From Methylophilaceae bacterium (lineage in GTDB: Bacteria > Pseudomonadota > Gammaproteobacteria > Burkholderiales > Methylophilaceae): 5,668 bases of DNA. Each line of letters starts with the position of its first letter. The first letter of the stretch is position 1. The DNA lies in the NCBI GenBank assembly GCA_025362115.1, contig JANYIK010000027.1, positions 1 through 5,668 of the forward strand, given 5' to 3'. Positions 1 through 5,668 of this stretch are shown one piece after another. The notes beneath the pieces are model-generated. The model did no database searches. It had not been told where the DNA came from and saw only the letters and a list, made by a program, of their open reading frames with translations. A program made the translations under genes and the position numbers.

Positions 1-182
1 TCGCCGAAGGCATCATTACTGCATTCAAAGAAGTTGGCGTGAAGATTCCCGTCATCGTGCGGCTGGAAGGCACGAATGTGGATTTAGGCCGCAAAATGCT
101 GGCAGAAAGCGGGCTGGATATCATCTCGGCGAATGGTTTAACAGATGCGGCGAAACAAGCAGTTGCGGCGGTGAAGTCATGA
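1..182 (+). CDS. sucC: Succinyl-CoA synthetase (ADP-forming) beta subunit, C-terminal fragment
   Basis: This is the last 59 codons of the beta subunit; the 5' part lies outside the window. The first two bases are the end of a split codon and the readable frame starts at base 3. The visible protein contains IPVIVRLEGTNVDLGRKML followed by SGLDIISANGLTDAAKQAV, which matches the C-terminal CoA-ligase domain of SucC (E. coli has a closely similar PVVVRLEGNN...GLTDAA tail). The family's role is to form, with SucD, the enzyme that converts succinyl-CoA to succinate with ATP (or GTP) synthesis in the cytoplasmic TCA cycle. The beta subunit carries the nucleotide-binding ATP-grasp domain, which is not in this window. 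The stop TGA (180-182) overlaps the sucD start in an ATGA, so the two subunits are probably translationally coupled and made in equal amounts. Confidence 0.95.
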   Translation, partial: AEGIITAFKEVGVKIPVIVRLEGTNVDLGRKMLAESGLDIISANGLTDAAKQAVAAVKS

Positions 183-1060
183 GCATACTAGTCAACAAAA
201 ATACCAAAGTGCTGTGCCAAGGATTTACTGGCAAGCAGGGCACGTTTCATTCCGAGCAAGCACTGGCCTACGGCACGCAGATGGTGGGTGGCGTGACTCC
301 CGGTAAAGGCGGGCAAACACATTTGAACCTGCCGGTATTCAACACCATGCGTGACGCGGTAAAGGCGACTGGTGCCGATGCCAGCGTCATTTATGTGCCT
401 CCTCCTTATGCTGCGGATTCGATCATTGAGGCAGCGGATGCTGGTATTGCGCTGATTGTATGCATCACCGAGGGCATTCCGGTGCTGGACATGCTCAACG
501 TCAAAGCAGCGCTTGCGGCCACTGGAGCCAAGCTTATCGGCCCTAATTGTCCGGGGATTATCACGCCTGACGAGTGTAAGATCGGCATCATGCCGGGCAG
601 CATCCATCTGCGTGGCAAGGTGGGCATAGTCTCGCGCTCCGGCACGTTGACTTACGAGGCCGTACACCAAACCACGCAATTGGGACTCGGCCAAACCACC
701 TGTGTGGGCATCGGCGGCGACCCGATCAAAGGCTTGAATTTCATCGAATGCTTGCAGATGTTTCAGGCCGATGCCGAGACCGAAGCCATCATCATGGTAG
801 GTGAAATTGGCGGTAGCGACGAGGAAGCCGCTGCCGATTACATCAAGAGCCACGTCACCAAACCCGTGGCCGGATATATCGCCGGAGTTACCGCTCCAGC
901 AGGCAAACGCATGGGACATGCCGGAGCGATTATCGCCGGAGGGAGCGGAAAGGCTTCCGATAAAATCCGCGCACTGGAACAAGCGGGTGTTATTGTTGCC
1001 CAATCACCAGCCGAGTTAGGCAAAGCGGTGCAGACCGCCATCAAGGTAAAAAAGGCATAA
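179..1060 (+). CDS. sucD: Succinyl-CoA synthetase (ADP-forming) alpha subunit
   Basis: The protein has 293 residues, close to the roughly 290 usual for SucD. The N-terminal CoA-binding Rossmann domain shows GFTGKQGTFH (15-24) and the GGVTPGKGG segment (37-45). The middle has GPNCPG (121-126) and the phosphate-binding stretch VSRSGTLTYE (151-160), followed by GIGGDP (177-182). The active-site histidine that is transiently phosphorylated in the family is His247, in the GHAGAIIAGG motif (246-255). All expected motifs are present, so the subunit should be active. It acts in the cytoplasm with SucC, producing succinate, CoA and ATP from succinyl-CoA in the TCA cycle. The ATG at 179 overlaps the sucC stop as ATGA. 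No strong Shine-Dalgarno lies upstream, which fits translational coupling. The stop codon is only six bases from the start of a long inverted repeat. Confidence 0.98.
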   Translation: MSILVNKNTKVLCQGFTGKQGTFHSEQALAYGTQMVGGVTPGKGGQTHLNLPVFNTMRDAVKATGADASVIYVPPPYAADSIIEAADAGIALIVCITEGIPVLDMLNVKAALAATGAKLIGPNCPGIITPDECKIGIMPGSIHLRGKVGIVSRSGTLTYEAVHQTTQLGLGQTTCVGIGGDPIKGLNFIECLQMFQADAETEAIIMVGEIGGSDEEAAADYIKSHVTKPVAGYIAGVTAPAGKRMGHAGAIIAGGSGKASDKIRALEQAGVIVAQSPAELGKAVQTAIKVKKA

Positions 1061-1066
1061 AGATAT

Positions 1067-1183
1067 GCTGAATTATTCCGTTCGTGGTGAGTGTTTCCCG
1101 CTCGACCCTTCGATAAACCCCGCTACGCGCGGCACTCAGGGCGAACGGGAAATGTATCGAACCACAAAACGGAATAATTCAGC
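1067..1183. repeat. Large nested inverted repeat (REP/MITE-like hairpin) between sucD and the ankyrin gene
   Basis: This 117-base imperfect palindrome fills most of the 142-base gap. The outer arms 1067-1082 and 1168-1183 are perfectly complementary over 16 bases (GCTGAATTATTCCGTT). Inside them pair 1084-1088 with 1161-1165 (GTGGT/ACCAC), 1094-1100 with 1146-1152 (TTTCCCG/CGGGAAA), 1102-1104 with 1142-1144, 1106-1109 with 1138-1141 (CCCT/AGGG) and 1120-1123 with 1129-1132 (CCGC/GCGG). The total is about 39 base pairs broken by small bulges and one larger internal loop. The pieces CCGTTCGTGGTGAG, ATCGAACCAC and AGGGCGAACGG resemble short dispersed palindromes that I recall from beta- and other proteobacterial genomes; that identification is from memory. 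No transposase is present, and I see no target-site duplication at the edges. No T-run follows either arm, so it is not a textbook Rho-independent terminator. It could still stop or stabilise the sucCD transcript. Confidence 0.8.
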
Positions 1184-1191
1184 GCTTCCCT

Positions 1192-1195
1192 AAGG
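1192..1195 (+). promoter_or_regulatory. Ribosome binding site of the ankyrin gene
   Basis: A short AAGG lies seven bases before the ATG at 1203, just outside the right arm of the palindrome. It is a modest Shine-Dalgarno match, but its spacing supports 1203 as the start, as does the signal peptide that begins at that codon. Confidence 0.5.
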
Positions 1196-1202
1196 CAAAA
1201 TC

Positions 1203-2153
1203 ATGATAAAGAAACTCATTTGTATCGCATTACTGCTGTTGCCGTTGGCGACCCCATTGATAACGGCTGCCGATGAAGAAATTCCTTATCTGCTAACGGT
1301 GGCCGCCAAAGGTGATTTGGCTGGCCTGAACGCCATGCTGGACAGCGGTGTCAGTGCCAATACCAAAGACAAAGACGGCATCACCGCACTGATGTACGCT
1401 GCGCGTAAAAACAATACCAAAGTAGTAGCGGCGTTGCTAGACAAGGGGGCTGATGCCAACGCGCGCGACAGCACTGGATGGACAGCGCTGATGTACGCCG
1501 CCAAGAAAAACTTTTTGGAAACCGTGAAAGTGCTGCTGGATAAAGGCGCGAATGTTGCAGTACGTGACGAGGCAGGTTGGAGTGCCTTAGGTCTGGCGAC
1601 CTCTTCCGGCTTTAACGATGTTGTAGATTTGCTGCTCCAGCACGGCAGCAATGTCAACTCGCGTAGCGACGATGGCCGTAGCGTGTTGATGTATGCGGCC
1701 AAAAGTGGTGATGTCGCCACCGTCAAAACCTTGCTCAAAAGTGGCGCAGATACTGCCACGCAAGATAGATACGGCATGACGGCGCTGATGATCGCCGCAC
1801 GTGAAGACCATGTGGAAGTACTGAAAGCCTTGCTGGAAGGTGGTGCCAAACTTGGCATCCAAGACAAAACCGAATGGACTGCACTGACTTGGGCGGTAAA
1901 AAAAGGCAAACTGGAAGCCACACGAATATTAGTAGACGCAGGTGGCGATGTGAATGCGGAGGACGCGAAAGGCACACCGTTGTTGCACTTTGCCGTAGAT
2001 AGTCACTCAGCACCCATCGCGCAATTGTTGCTGGACAAAGGTGCCAGCGTCAAAGCCAAAGACCTGTACGGCTTGACGGCGCTGGTCTACGCCATGAAAA
2101 AGCAACAGTTCGAGATTGTGAAAATACTCAAAGCTGCGGGCGGCTCTTACTAG
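1203..2153 (+). CDS. Exported ankyrin-repeat protein
   Basis: The protein has 316 residues. It begins with a Sec-type signal peptide: MIKK, a hydrophobic core (ICIALLLLPLATPLI), then TAADEE, with likely cleavage after Ala22 or Ala23. The mature part is nine consecutive 33-residue ankyrin repeats in exact register: about 25-57, 58-90, 91-123, 124-156, 157-189, 190-222, 223-255, 256-288 and a shortened last one, 289-316. The consensus is visible as TALMYAAKKN...VVxLLLDKGADVNARD. The first and last copies diverge, as expected of caps. Ankyrin repeats bind proteins and have no catalytic role of their own, so the partner is unknown. The signal peptide implies a periplasmic or secreted location. 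There are no other domains and no transmembrane helix after the signal. Its stop TAG (2151-2153) is directly followed by the nadE ATG, so the two are probably one operon. I recognise the family but no specific gene name. Confidence 0.93.
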   Translation: MIKKLICIALLLLPLATPLITAADEEIPYLLTVAAKGDLAGLNAMLDSGVSANTKDKDGITALMYAARKNNTKVVAALLDKGADANARDSTGWTALMYAAKKNFLETVKVLLDKGANVAVRDEAGWSALGLATSSGFNDVVDLLLQHGSNVNSRSDDGRSVLMYAAKSGDVATVKTLLKSGADTATQDRYGMTALMIAAREDHVEVLKALLEGGAKLGIQDKTEWTALTWAVKKGKLEATRILVDAGGDVNAEDAKGTPLLHFAVDSHSAPIAQLLLDKGASVKAKDLYGLTALVYAMKKQQFEIVKILKAAGGSY

Positions 2154-3752
2154 ATGAAGGTGGCAATAGCCCAGTTAAACTGTCTCGTCGGCGACATCCA
2201 AGGCAATGCCGAAAAAATCCGCCTAGCCGCCGCACAAGCCCATCAAGCCGGCGCTTCATTACTCGTCACCCCAGAGCTCGCACTCTCCGGCTATCCGCCT
2301 GAAGACTTGTTGCTGCGCGATGATTTCAACCAAGCCTGCGCTACCGCTTTGCGTAAACTTGCGCAACAAACGCAAGACATCGCCCTGCTCGTCGGTCATC
2401 CGCACCAGCAGCACGGAAAACACTATAACGCCGCGTCTTTACTGCGTGACGGCAACATCGAAGCAACCTATTTCAAGCACGAACTGCCCAACCACAGCGT
2501 GTTTGACGAAGAGCGCTACTTCGCCAAAGGACATGCACCGCTGGTGTTTGAGATTGCTGGCACACGCTTTGGGGTCAACATCTGCGCCGACGTGTGGGAG
2601 TCAAATCCAGTAAGGCTGGCAAAAGAAGCTGGCGCTGAGGTATTGCTAGCGCTCAACGCCTCGCCTTTCCACATGCAAAAACAAGCATCGCGCCACGACA
2701 TTATGCGTGAGCGGGCGCGGCAAACCGGCATGGCTGCGGTCTATGTGAATTTGGTCGGGGGGCAAGACGAGTTGGTGTTTGACGGCGCCAGCTTCGTGGT
2801 CAATCAACACGGCACGGTGACCCAGCAACTGCCTGCGTTTGAAGAAACTGTGAGCATTGTTGAGTTTGACGCAAACACCCCGCAAAACGCCGACATTGCA
2901 CTGGAACTGCCATTGGAAGCTAGCGTGTATCAAGCCTTATGTTTGGGTGTACGTGACTACGTCAATAAAAACCATTTTCCCGGCGTACTGCTGGGATTAT
3001 CAGGCGGTGTTGATTCCGCGCTGACACTAGCTATCGCGGTAGATGCGCTAGGCAAAGAGCGGGTCAAGGCGGTGATGATGCCATCACCTTACACCGCAAC
3101 CATGAGCGTAGACGATGCGCGTGAGATGGTCAAAATATTAGGGGTGCGCTATAGCGAAATTGCCATTCAAGAGCCGTTCGAGAGTTTCTTGAACAGCCTA
3201 AGTGCAGAGTTTGCAGACAAAGAACAAGACCTCACCGAGGAAAATCTGCAAGCTCGCATCCGCGGCACCCTGCTCATGGCGCTCTCCAACAAATTCGGCG
3301 ACATCGTACTCACCACCGGCAACAAGAGCGAAATGAGTGTGGGTTACGCCACGCTCTATGGCGACATGGCAGGTGGCTTTGCAGTACTAAAAGATGTCCC
3401 CAAAACATTGGTATACAAACTTGCCCACTATCGCAACAGCCTATCCCACGTTATTCCCAGCCGTATCATCACTCGCGCGCCTTCAGCGGAACTACGCGAC
3501 AACCAAACTGACCAGGATTCGCTACCGCCATACGAAATCCTTGATGCCATCATGGAACTCTACGTGGAATACGACCGCAGCCCGGCGGAAATCATAGGCG
3601 TAGGATTTGCGGAATCAGACGTGAAGCGCATGATAAGTCTGATAGACCGCAACGAATACAAACGCCGCCAGGCGCCAGTGGGAGCGAGGATTACCCATAG
3701 AGGATTTGGCAAGGACAGACGTTATCCGATTACCTCAGGATTCAAAAGTTAA
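2154..3752 (+). CDS. nadE: Glutamine-dependent NAD+ synthetase
   Basis: The enzyme converts nicotinic acid adenine dinucleotide (NaAD), ATP and glutamine to NAD+, the last step of NAD synthesis, in the cytoplasm. At 532 residues it fits the roughly 540-residue two-domain bacterial form rather than the shorter ammonia-only form. The N-terminal carbon-nitrogen hydrolase (glutaminase) domain, about 1-255, shows the nitrilase-type triad: Glu41 in PELALSGYPPEDL, Lys108 in YFKHELPN and Cys144 in VNICADVWE. The C-terminal synthetase domain has the ATP-pyrophosphatase P-loop SGGVDSA (283-289), TTGNKSEMSVGYATLYGDMAG (from 387), the PSAELRDNQTDQDSLPPYE segment (from 443) and the usual KRRQAPVGARIT tail. 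No key residue is missing. The ATG abuts the preceding stop with zero spacing, and upstream there is only a weak G-rich stretch as a Shine-Dalgarno, so translation is probably coupled to the ankyrin gene. Confidence 0.97.
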   Translation: MKVAIAQLNCLVGDIQGNAEKIRLAAAQAHQAGASLLVTPELALSGYPPEDLLLRDDFNQACATALRKLAQQTQDIALLVGHPHQQHGKHYNAASLLRDGNIEATYFKHELPNHSVFDEERYFAKGHAPLVFEIAGTRFGVNICADVWESNPVRLAKEAGAEVLLALNASPFHMQKQASRHDIMRERARQTGMAAVYVNLVGGQDELVFDGASFVVNQHGTVTQQLPAFEETVSIVEFDANTPQNADIALELPLEASVYQALCLGVRDYVNKNHFPGVLLGLSGGVDSALTLAIAVDALGKERVKAVMMPSPYTATMSVDDAREMVKILGVRYSEIAIQEPFESFLNSLSAEFADKEQDLTEENLQARIRGTLLMALSNKFGDIVLTTGNKSEMSVGYATLYGDMAGGFAVLKDVPKTLVYKLAHYRNSLSHVIPSRIITRAPSAELRDNQTDQDSLPPYEILDAIMELYVEYDRSPAEIIGVGFAESDVKRMISLIDRNEYKRRQAPVGARITHRGFGKDRRYPITSGFKS

Positions 3753-3785
3753 TTCGAGCCTAGACTCTACTGCCATCGCCGCAGC

Positions 3786-3813
3786 TTGACATTTATACAA
3801 CTCGGCATAGGAT
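3786..3813 (+). promoter_or_regulatory. Predicted sigma70-type promoter for the molybdoenzyme gene
   Basis: A perfect -35 hexamer TTGACA (3786-3791) is followed after 16 bases by TAGGAT (3808-3813), which matches four of six positions of the -10 consensus. Transcription would start near 3820, about 40 bases before the ATG at 3861. It lies in the 108-base gap after nadE, supporting a separate transcription unit. This rests on motif matching only. I saw no clear terminator for nadE in the same gap. Confidence 0.6.
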
Positions 3814-3847
3814 GCTCATCAAAGCAGCAAAAAACCAAAACGTACAC

Positions 3848-3854
3848 GAGGAGA
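3848..3854 (+). promoter_or_regulatory. Strong ribosome binding site for the molybdoenzyme gene
   Basis: GAGGAGA contains the Shine-Dalgarno core AGGAG (3849-3853), seven bases before the ATG at 3861. It fixes that ATG as the start. The next in-frame methionine (residue 29) would lie beyond three of the four iron-sulfur cysteines. Confidence 0.85.
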
Positions 3855-3860
3855 TTTCAG

Positions 3861-5668
3861 ATGAACGCACCCGTAGAAAAAAGCCCTGACAACATCACCA
3901 CCCACCACGGCGGCTGCCCGCACGACTGTCCGGATACTTGTTCGATGGTGTTTCACGTGCAAGACGGCAAACTGTTAAAGGTGGAAGGCAATAAAGAGCA
4001 CCCGATGACGCGCGGCGGCTTGTGCGTGAAATTACACGATTACGAAAAGCGCCACTATCACCCCGACCGTCTGCTTTACCCGATGAAACGTACCGGCCCT
4101 AAAGGCAGCAAGCAATTCGCCCGCATCACTTGGGATGAGGCTTTGGATGAAATCGCCAGCAAGTGGGGGAAAATCATTGCAGAAGATGGCCCGCAAGCCA
4201 TTTTGCCGGTGAGTTATCTCGGCAACCAAGGGCTGGTGCACGGCTTAAATGGCGGCGATGCGTTTTTTAACCGCATGGGTGCCACCGTGTGCGAGCGCAC
4301 ATTTTGTGGCGAAGGCTCATGCACCGCATGGTTGCTCACTGTTGGACCAACGGCGGGGGTGGATCCGGAAAGCTTTGCACATTCAAAATACATTGTGATT
4401 TGGGCGTGCAATTCTGTTTCTACTAACTTGCACCACTGGCATATTGTGCACGAGGCGCAAAAACGTGGCGCAAAAGTCGTGGTGATTGATGCCTATGCCT
4501 CCAGAACCGCGAAAGAGGCCGATTGGCATATTGCGCCCAAGCCCGGCACCGACGGTGCGCTGGCCATGGCGATGATGCATGTGATCATCGAAGAAGGCTT
4601 GGTGGATCAGGATTATGTGGACAATTACACGGTGGGCTACAAAGAGCTCGCCGAGCGCGCCAAAACCCGCACACCGGAGTGGGCAGAGAAAATCACCGGT
4701 GTGAAAGCCGATGACATTCGCAAATTCGCACGTGAATACGCAACGACTTCACCAGCGGCTATCCGCGTGGGTGTCGCACTTGAAAGAAGTTATGGCGGCA
4801 GCCAAGCCATTCGCGCAGTCACCTGCTTGCCTGCGCTCATTGGCGCGTGGCGGCATGTGGGCGGCGGCATTTTGCAATTCCCGGTGTGGGAGCATCCCTA
4901 CGACTTTATGACCATTTGCCGCCCGGATTTGATTCCCGAAGGCACGCAGGTGGTGAATATTCTGCAACTGGGACGTGCGCTCACCGGCGAATTGAATTTG
5001 AAAACACCGATTAAAGCGATGATGGTGTGGAACACCAATCCCGTGACGCAATCGCCGGAAACCGATAAGGTGGTGCAGGGCTTGCAGCGCGAAGATTTGT
5101 TCACCGTGGCGGCAGATCACTTCCTCTCCGACACGGCATCTTACGCCGACATTGTACTACCCGCCGCCATGGGCGCGGAGATGGAGGATATGATCCTCTC
5201 TTGGGGACACATGTACCTGACATACAACGAAAAATGTATCGAGCCACCCGGCGAGGCACTGCCCAATAATGAGATTTTCCGTCGCTTGGCAAAAATGCTG
5301 GGGTTTCAGGAAGACAACTTCAAATGGAGCGATTCTGAGTGTTTGGAACATTACGTGAATTGGAATGCGCCTGCTTGCGAAGGCATAGACTTGGCTTACC
5401 TACGCAAACACGGCTTTGCGCGGCTGGCGATGGATACCAAGGATAATCGCGCGCCACATAAAAACGGCAACTTCCCCACCCCCACCGGCAAGTGCATGTT
5501 CATGGTGGAAGGTGCCAAAAACTTTGTGGCCGGACCTTTTAGGCAGATGTATGACGGCTTTCAACCCGGTGAGGATTTGGATTCGCTACCGGATTACCTG
5601 GCTGGACGTGAATCCGCCACTGCCAATCCCGTATTGGCCAAAAAATATCCGCTCAGCATCATCTCGCC
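3861..5668 (+). CDS. Molybdopterin oxidoreductase with N-terminal [4Fe-4S] domain, 3' end outside window
   Basis: The frame is open from the ATG to the last base (602 codons plus two bases). The N-terminus carries Cys19-x3-Cys23-x3-Cys27-x27-Cys55, seen as GGCPHDCPDTCS and RGGLCVK. This is the [4Fe-4S] motif of DMSO-reductase-superfamily enzymes, with Lys57 at the position of the conserved electron-relay lysine. Next come HPDRLLYPMKR (67-77) and ITWDEALDEIA (89-99), typical of the Mo-bisPGD fold. CERTFCGEGSC (144-154) holds the likely metal-ligand region, with Cys149 the best candidate. Later IVIWACNSVSTNLHHW, KPGTDGALAM and MVWNTNPVTQSPET mark cofactor contacts. The window ends at KKYPLSIIS, about where the molybdopterin dinucleotide-binding C-terminal domain starts, so roughly 100 or more residues are missing. 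There is no twin-arginine signal or membrane segment, implying a cytoplasmic enzyme. The substrate is not readable from the sequence; family members are variously labelled formate-dehydrogenase-like, BisC-like or simply oxidoreductase. It has its own promoter and ribosome binding site. Confidence 0.92.
   Translation, partial: MNAPVEKSPDNITTHHGGCPHDCPDTCSMVFHVQDGKLLKVEGNKEHPMTRGGLCVKLHDYEKRHYHPDRLLYPMKRTGPKGSKQFARITWDEALDEIASKWGKIIAEDGPQAILPVSYLGNQGLVHGLNGGDAFFNRMGATVCERTFCGEGSCTAWLLTVGPTAGVDPESFAHSKYIVIWACNSVSTNLHHWHIVHEAQKRGAKVVVIDAYASRTAKEADWHIAPKPGTDGALAMAMMHVIIEEGLVDQDYVDNYTVGYKELAERAKTRTPEWAEKITGVKADDIRKFAREYATTSPAAIRVGVALERSYGGSQAIRAVTCLPALIGAWRHVGGGILQFPVWEHPYDFMTICRPDLIPEGTQVVNILQLGRALTGELNLKTPIKAMMVWNTNPVTQSPETDKVVQGLQREDLFTVAADHFLSDTASYADIVLPAAMGAEMEDMILSWGHMYLTYNEKCIEPPGEALPNNEIFRRLAKMLGFQEDNFKWSDSECLEHYVNWNAPACEGIDLAYLRKHGFARLAMDTKDNRAPHKNGNFPTPTGKCMFMVEGAKNFVAGPFRQMYDGFQPGEDLDSLPDYLAGRESATANPVLAKKYPLSIIS

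Noticed and set aside
188..1003. Long open frame (271 codons) on the minus strand opposite sucD
   Set aside because: It lies wholly inside sucD, whose protein has every family motif. The antisense translation resembles no family I know and is rich in Arg and His, as expected from the reverse of GC-biased codons.
1067..1183. Classical Rho-independent terminator for sucCD
   Set aside because: The stem is long and interrupted, and the right arm is followed by GCGCTTCCCTAAGG rather than a T-run. A termination role remains possible but is not shown by the sequence.
1203..1290. Lipoprotein signal in the ankyrin protein (Cys7)
   Set aside because: The cysteine lies at the start of the hydrophobic core without a lipobox-like context such as LAGC. 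The TAA-D site further on fits ordinary signal peptidase I cleavage.
1286..1975. Long open frame (229 codons) on the minus strand opposite the ankyrin gene
   Set aside because: Its Ser/Ala/Leu-rich, repetitive translation is the mirror of the 99-base ankyrin repeats. The + strand frame is clearly the coding one.
1387..2120. DNA tandem repeat or CRISPR-like periodicity in the ankyrin gene
   Set aside because: The 99-base period comes from 33-residue protein repeats, and the DNA copies have diverged with no constant repeat and spacer pattern.
3786..3799. FNR/ANR box upstream of the molybdoenzyme gene
   Set aside because: The consensus TTGAT-N4-ATCAA is not met: the right half reads ATACA at the correct spacing, and the CAA end is one base too far away.
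4749..5120. Minus-strand and alternate-frame open frames across 4032-5351
   Set aside because: They all fall inside the molybdopterin oxidoreductase frame, which is continuous from 3861 to the window end and has clear cofactor-binding motifs.

Overview
This window looks like ordinary chromosome from a Gram-negative proteobacterium, most likely a betaproteobacterium (Gallionellaceae or Methylophilaceae-like lineages are guesses). The basis is the protein style of SucCD and NadE, moderate GC content, and a CCGTTCG/GGGCGAACGG-type palindromic repeat that I associate with such genomes. The taxonomic call is inference, because no rRNA or other marker gene is present. All supported genes are on the + strand.

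Layout: (1) 1-182, the 3' end of sucC, overlapping by ATGA (179-182) with (2) sucD, 179-1060; together these encode succinyl-CoA synthetase of the TCA cycle. (3) 1061-1202, an intergenic region almost filled by a large nested inverted repeat (1067-1183). (4) 1203-2153, a predicted exported protein made almost entirely of nine 33-residue ankyrin repeats. (5) 2154-3752, nadE, a glutamine-dependent NAD+ synthetase whose ATG directly abuts the ankyrin stop codon. (6) 3753-3860, an intergenic region with a good sigma70-like promoter and a strong Shine-Dalgarno. (7) 3861 to the window end, the first 602 codons of a molybdopterin (Mo-bisPGD) oxidoreductase with an N-terminal [4Fe-4S] motif and no export signal. 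It stays open to the last base.

How they fit together: sucC-sucD is a translationally coupled pair. The palindrome separates it from the ankyrin-nadE pair, which is probably also co-transcribed. The molybdoenzyme appears to start its own transcription unit. I see no functional link between the molybdoenzyme and the upstream genes beyond position. There is no convincing sign of a mobile element with a transposase, a CRISPR array, an RNA gene or a defence system. The items most worth a second look are the nested palindrome, the exported ankyrin protein joined to nadE with zero spacing, and the unassigned cytoplasmic molybdoenzyme with its evenly spaced cysteines near the metal site.
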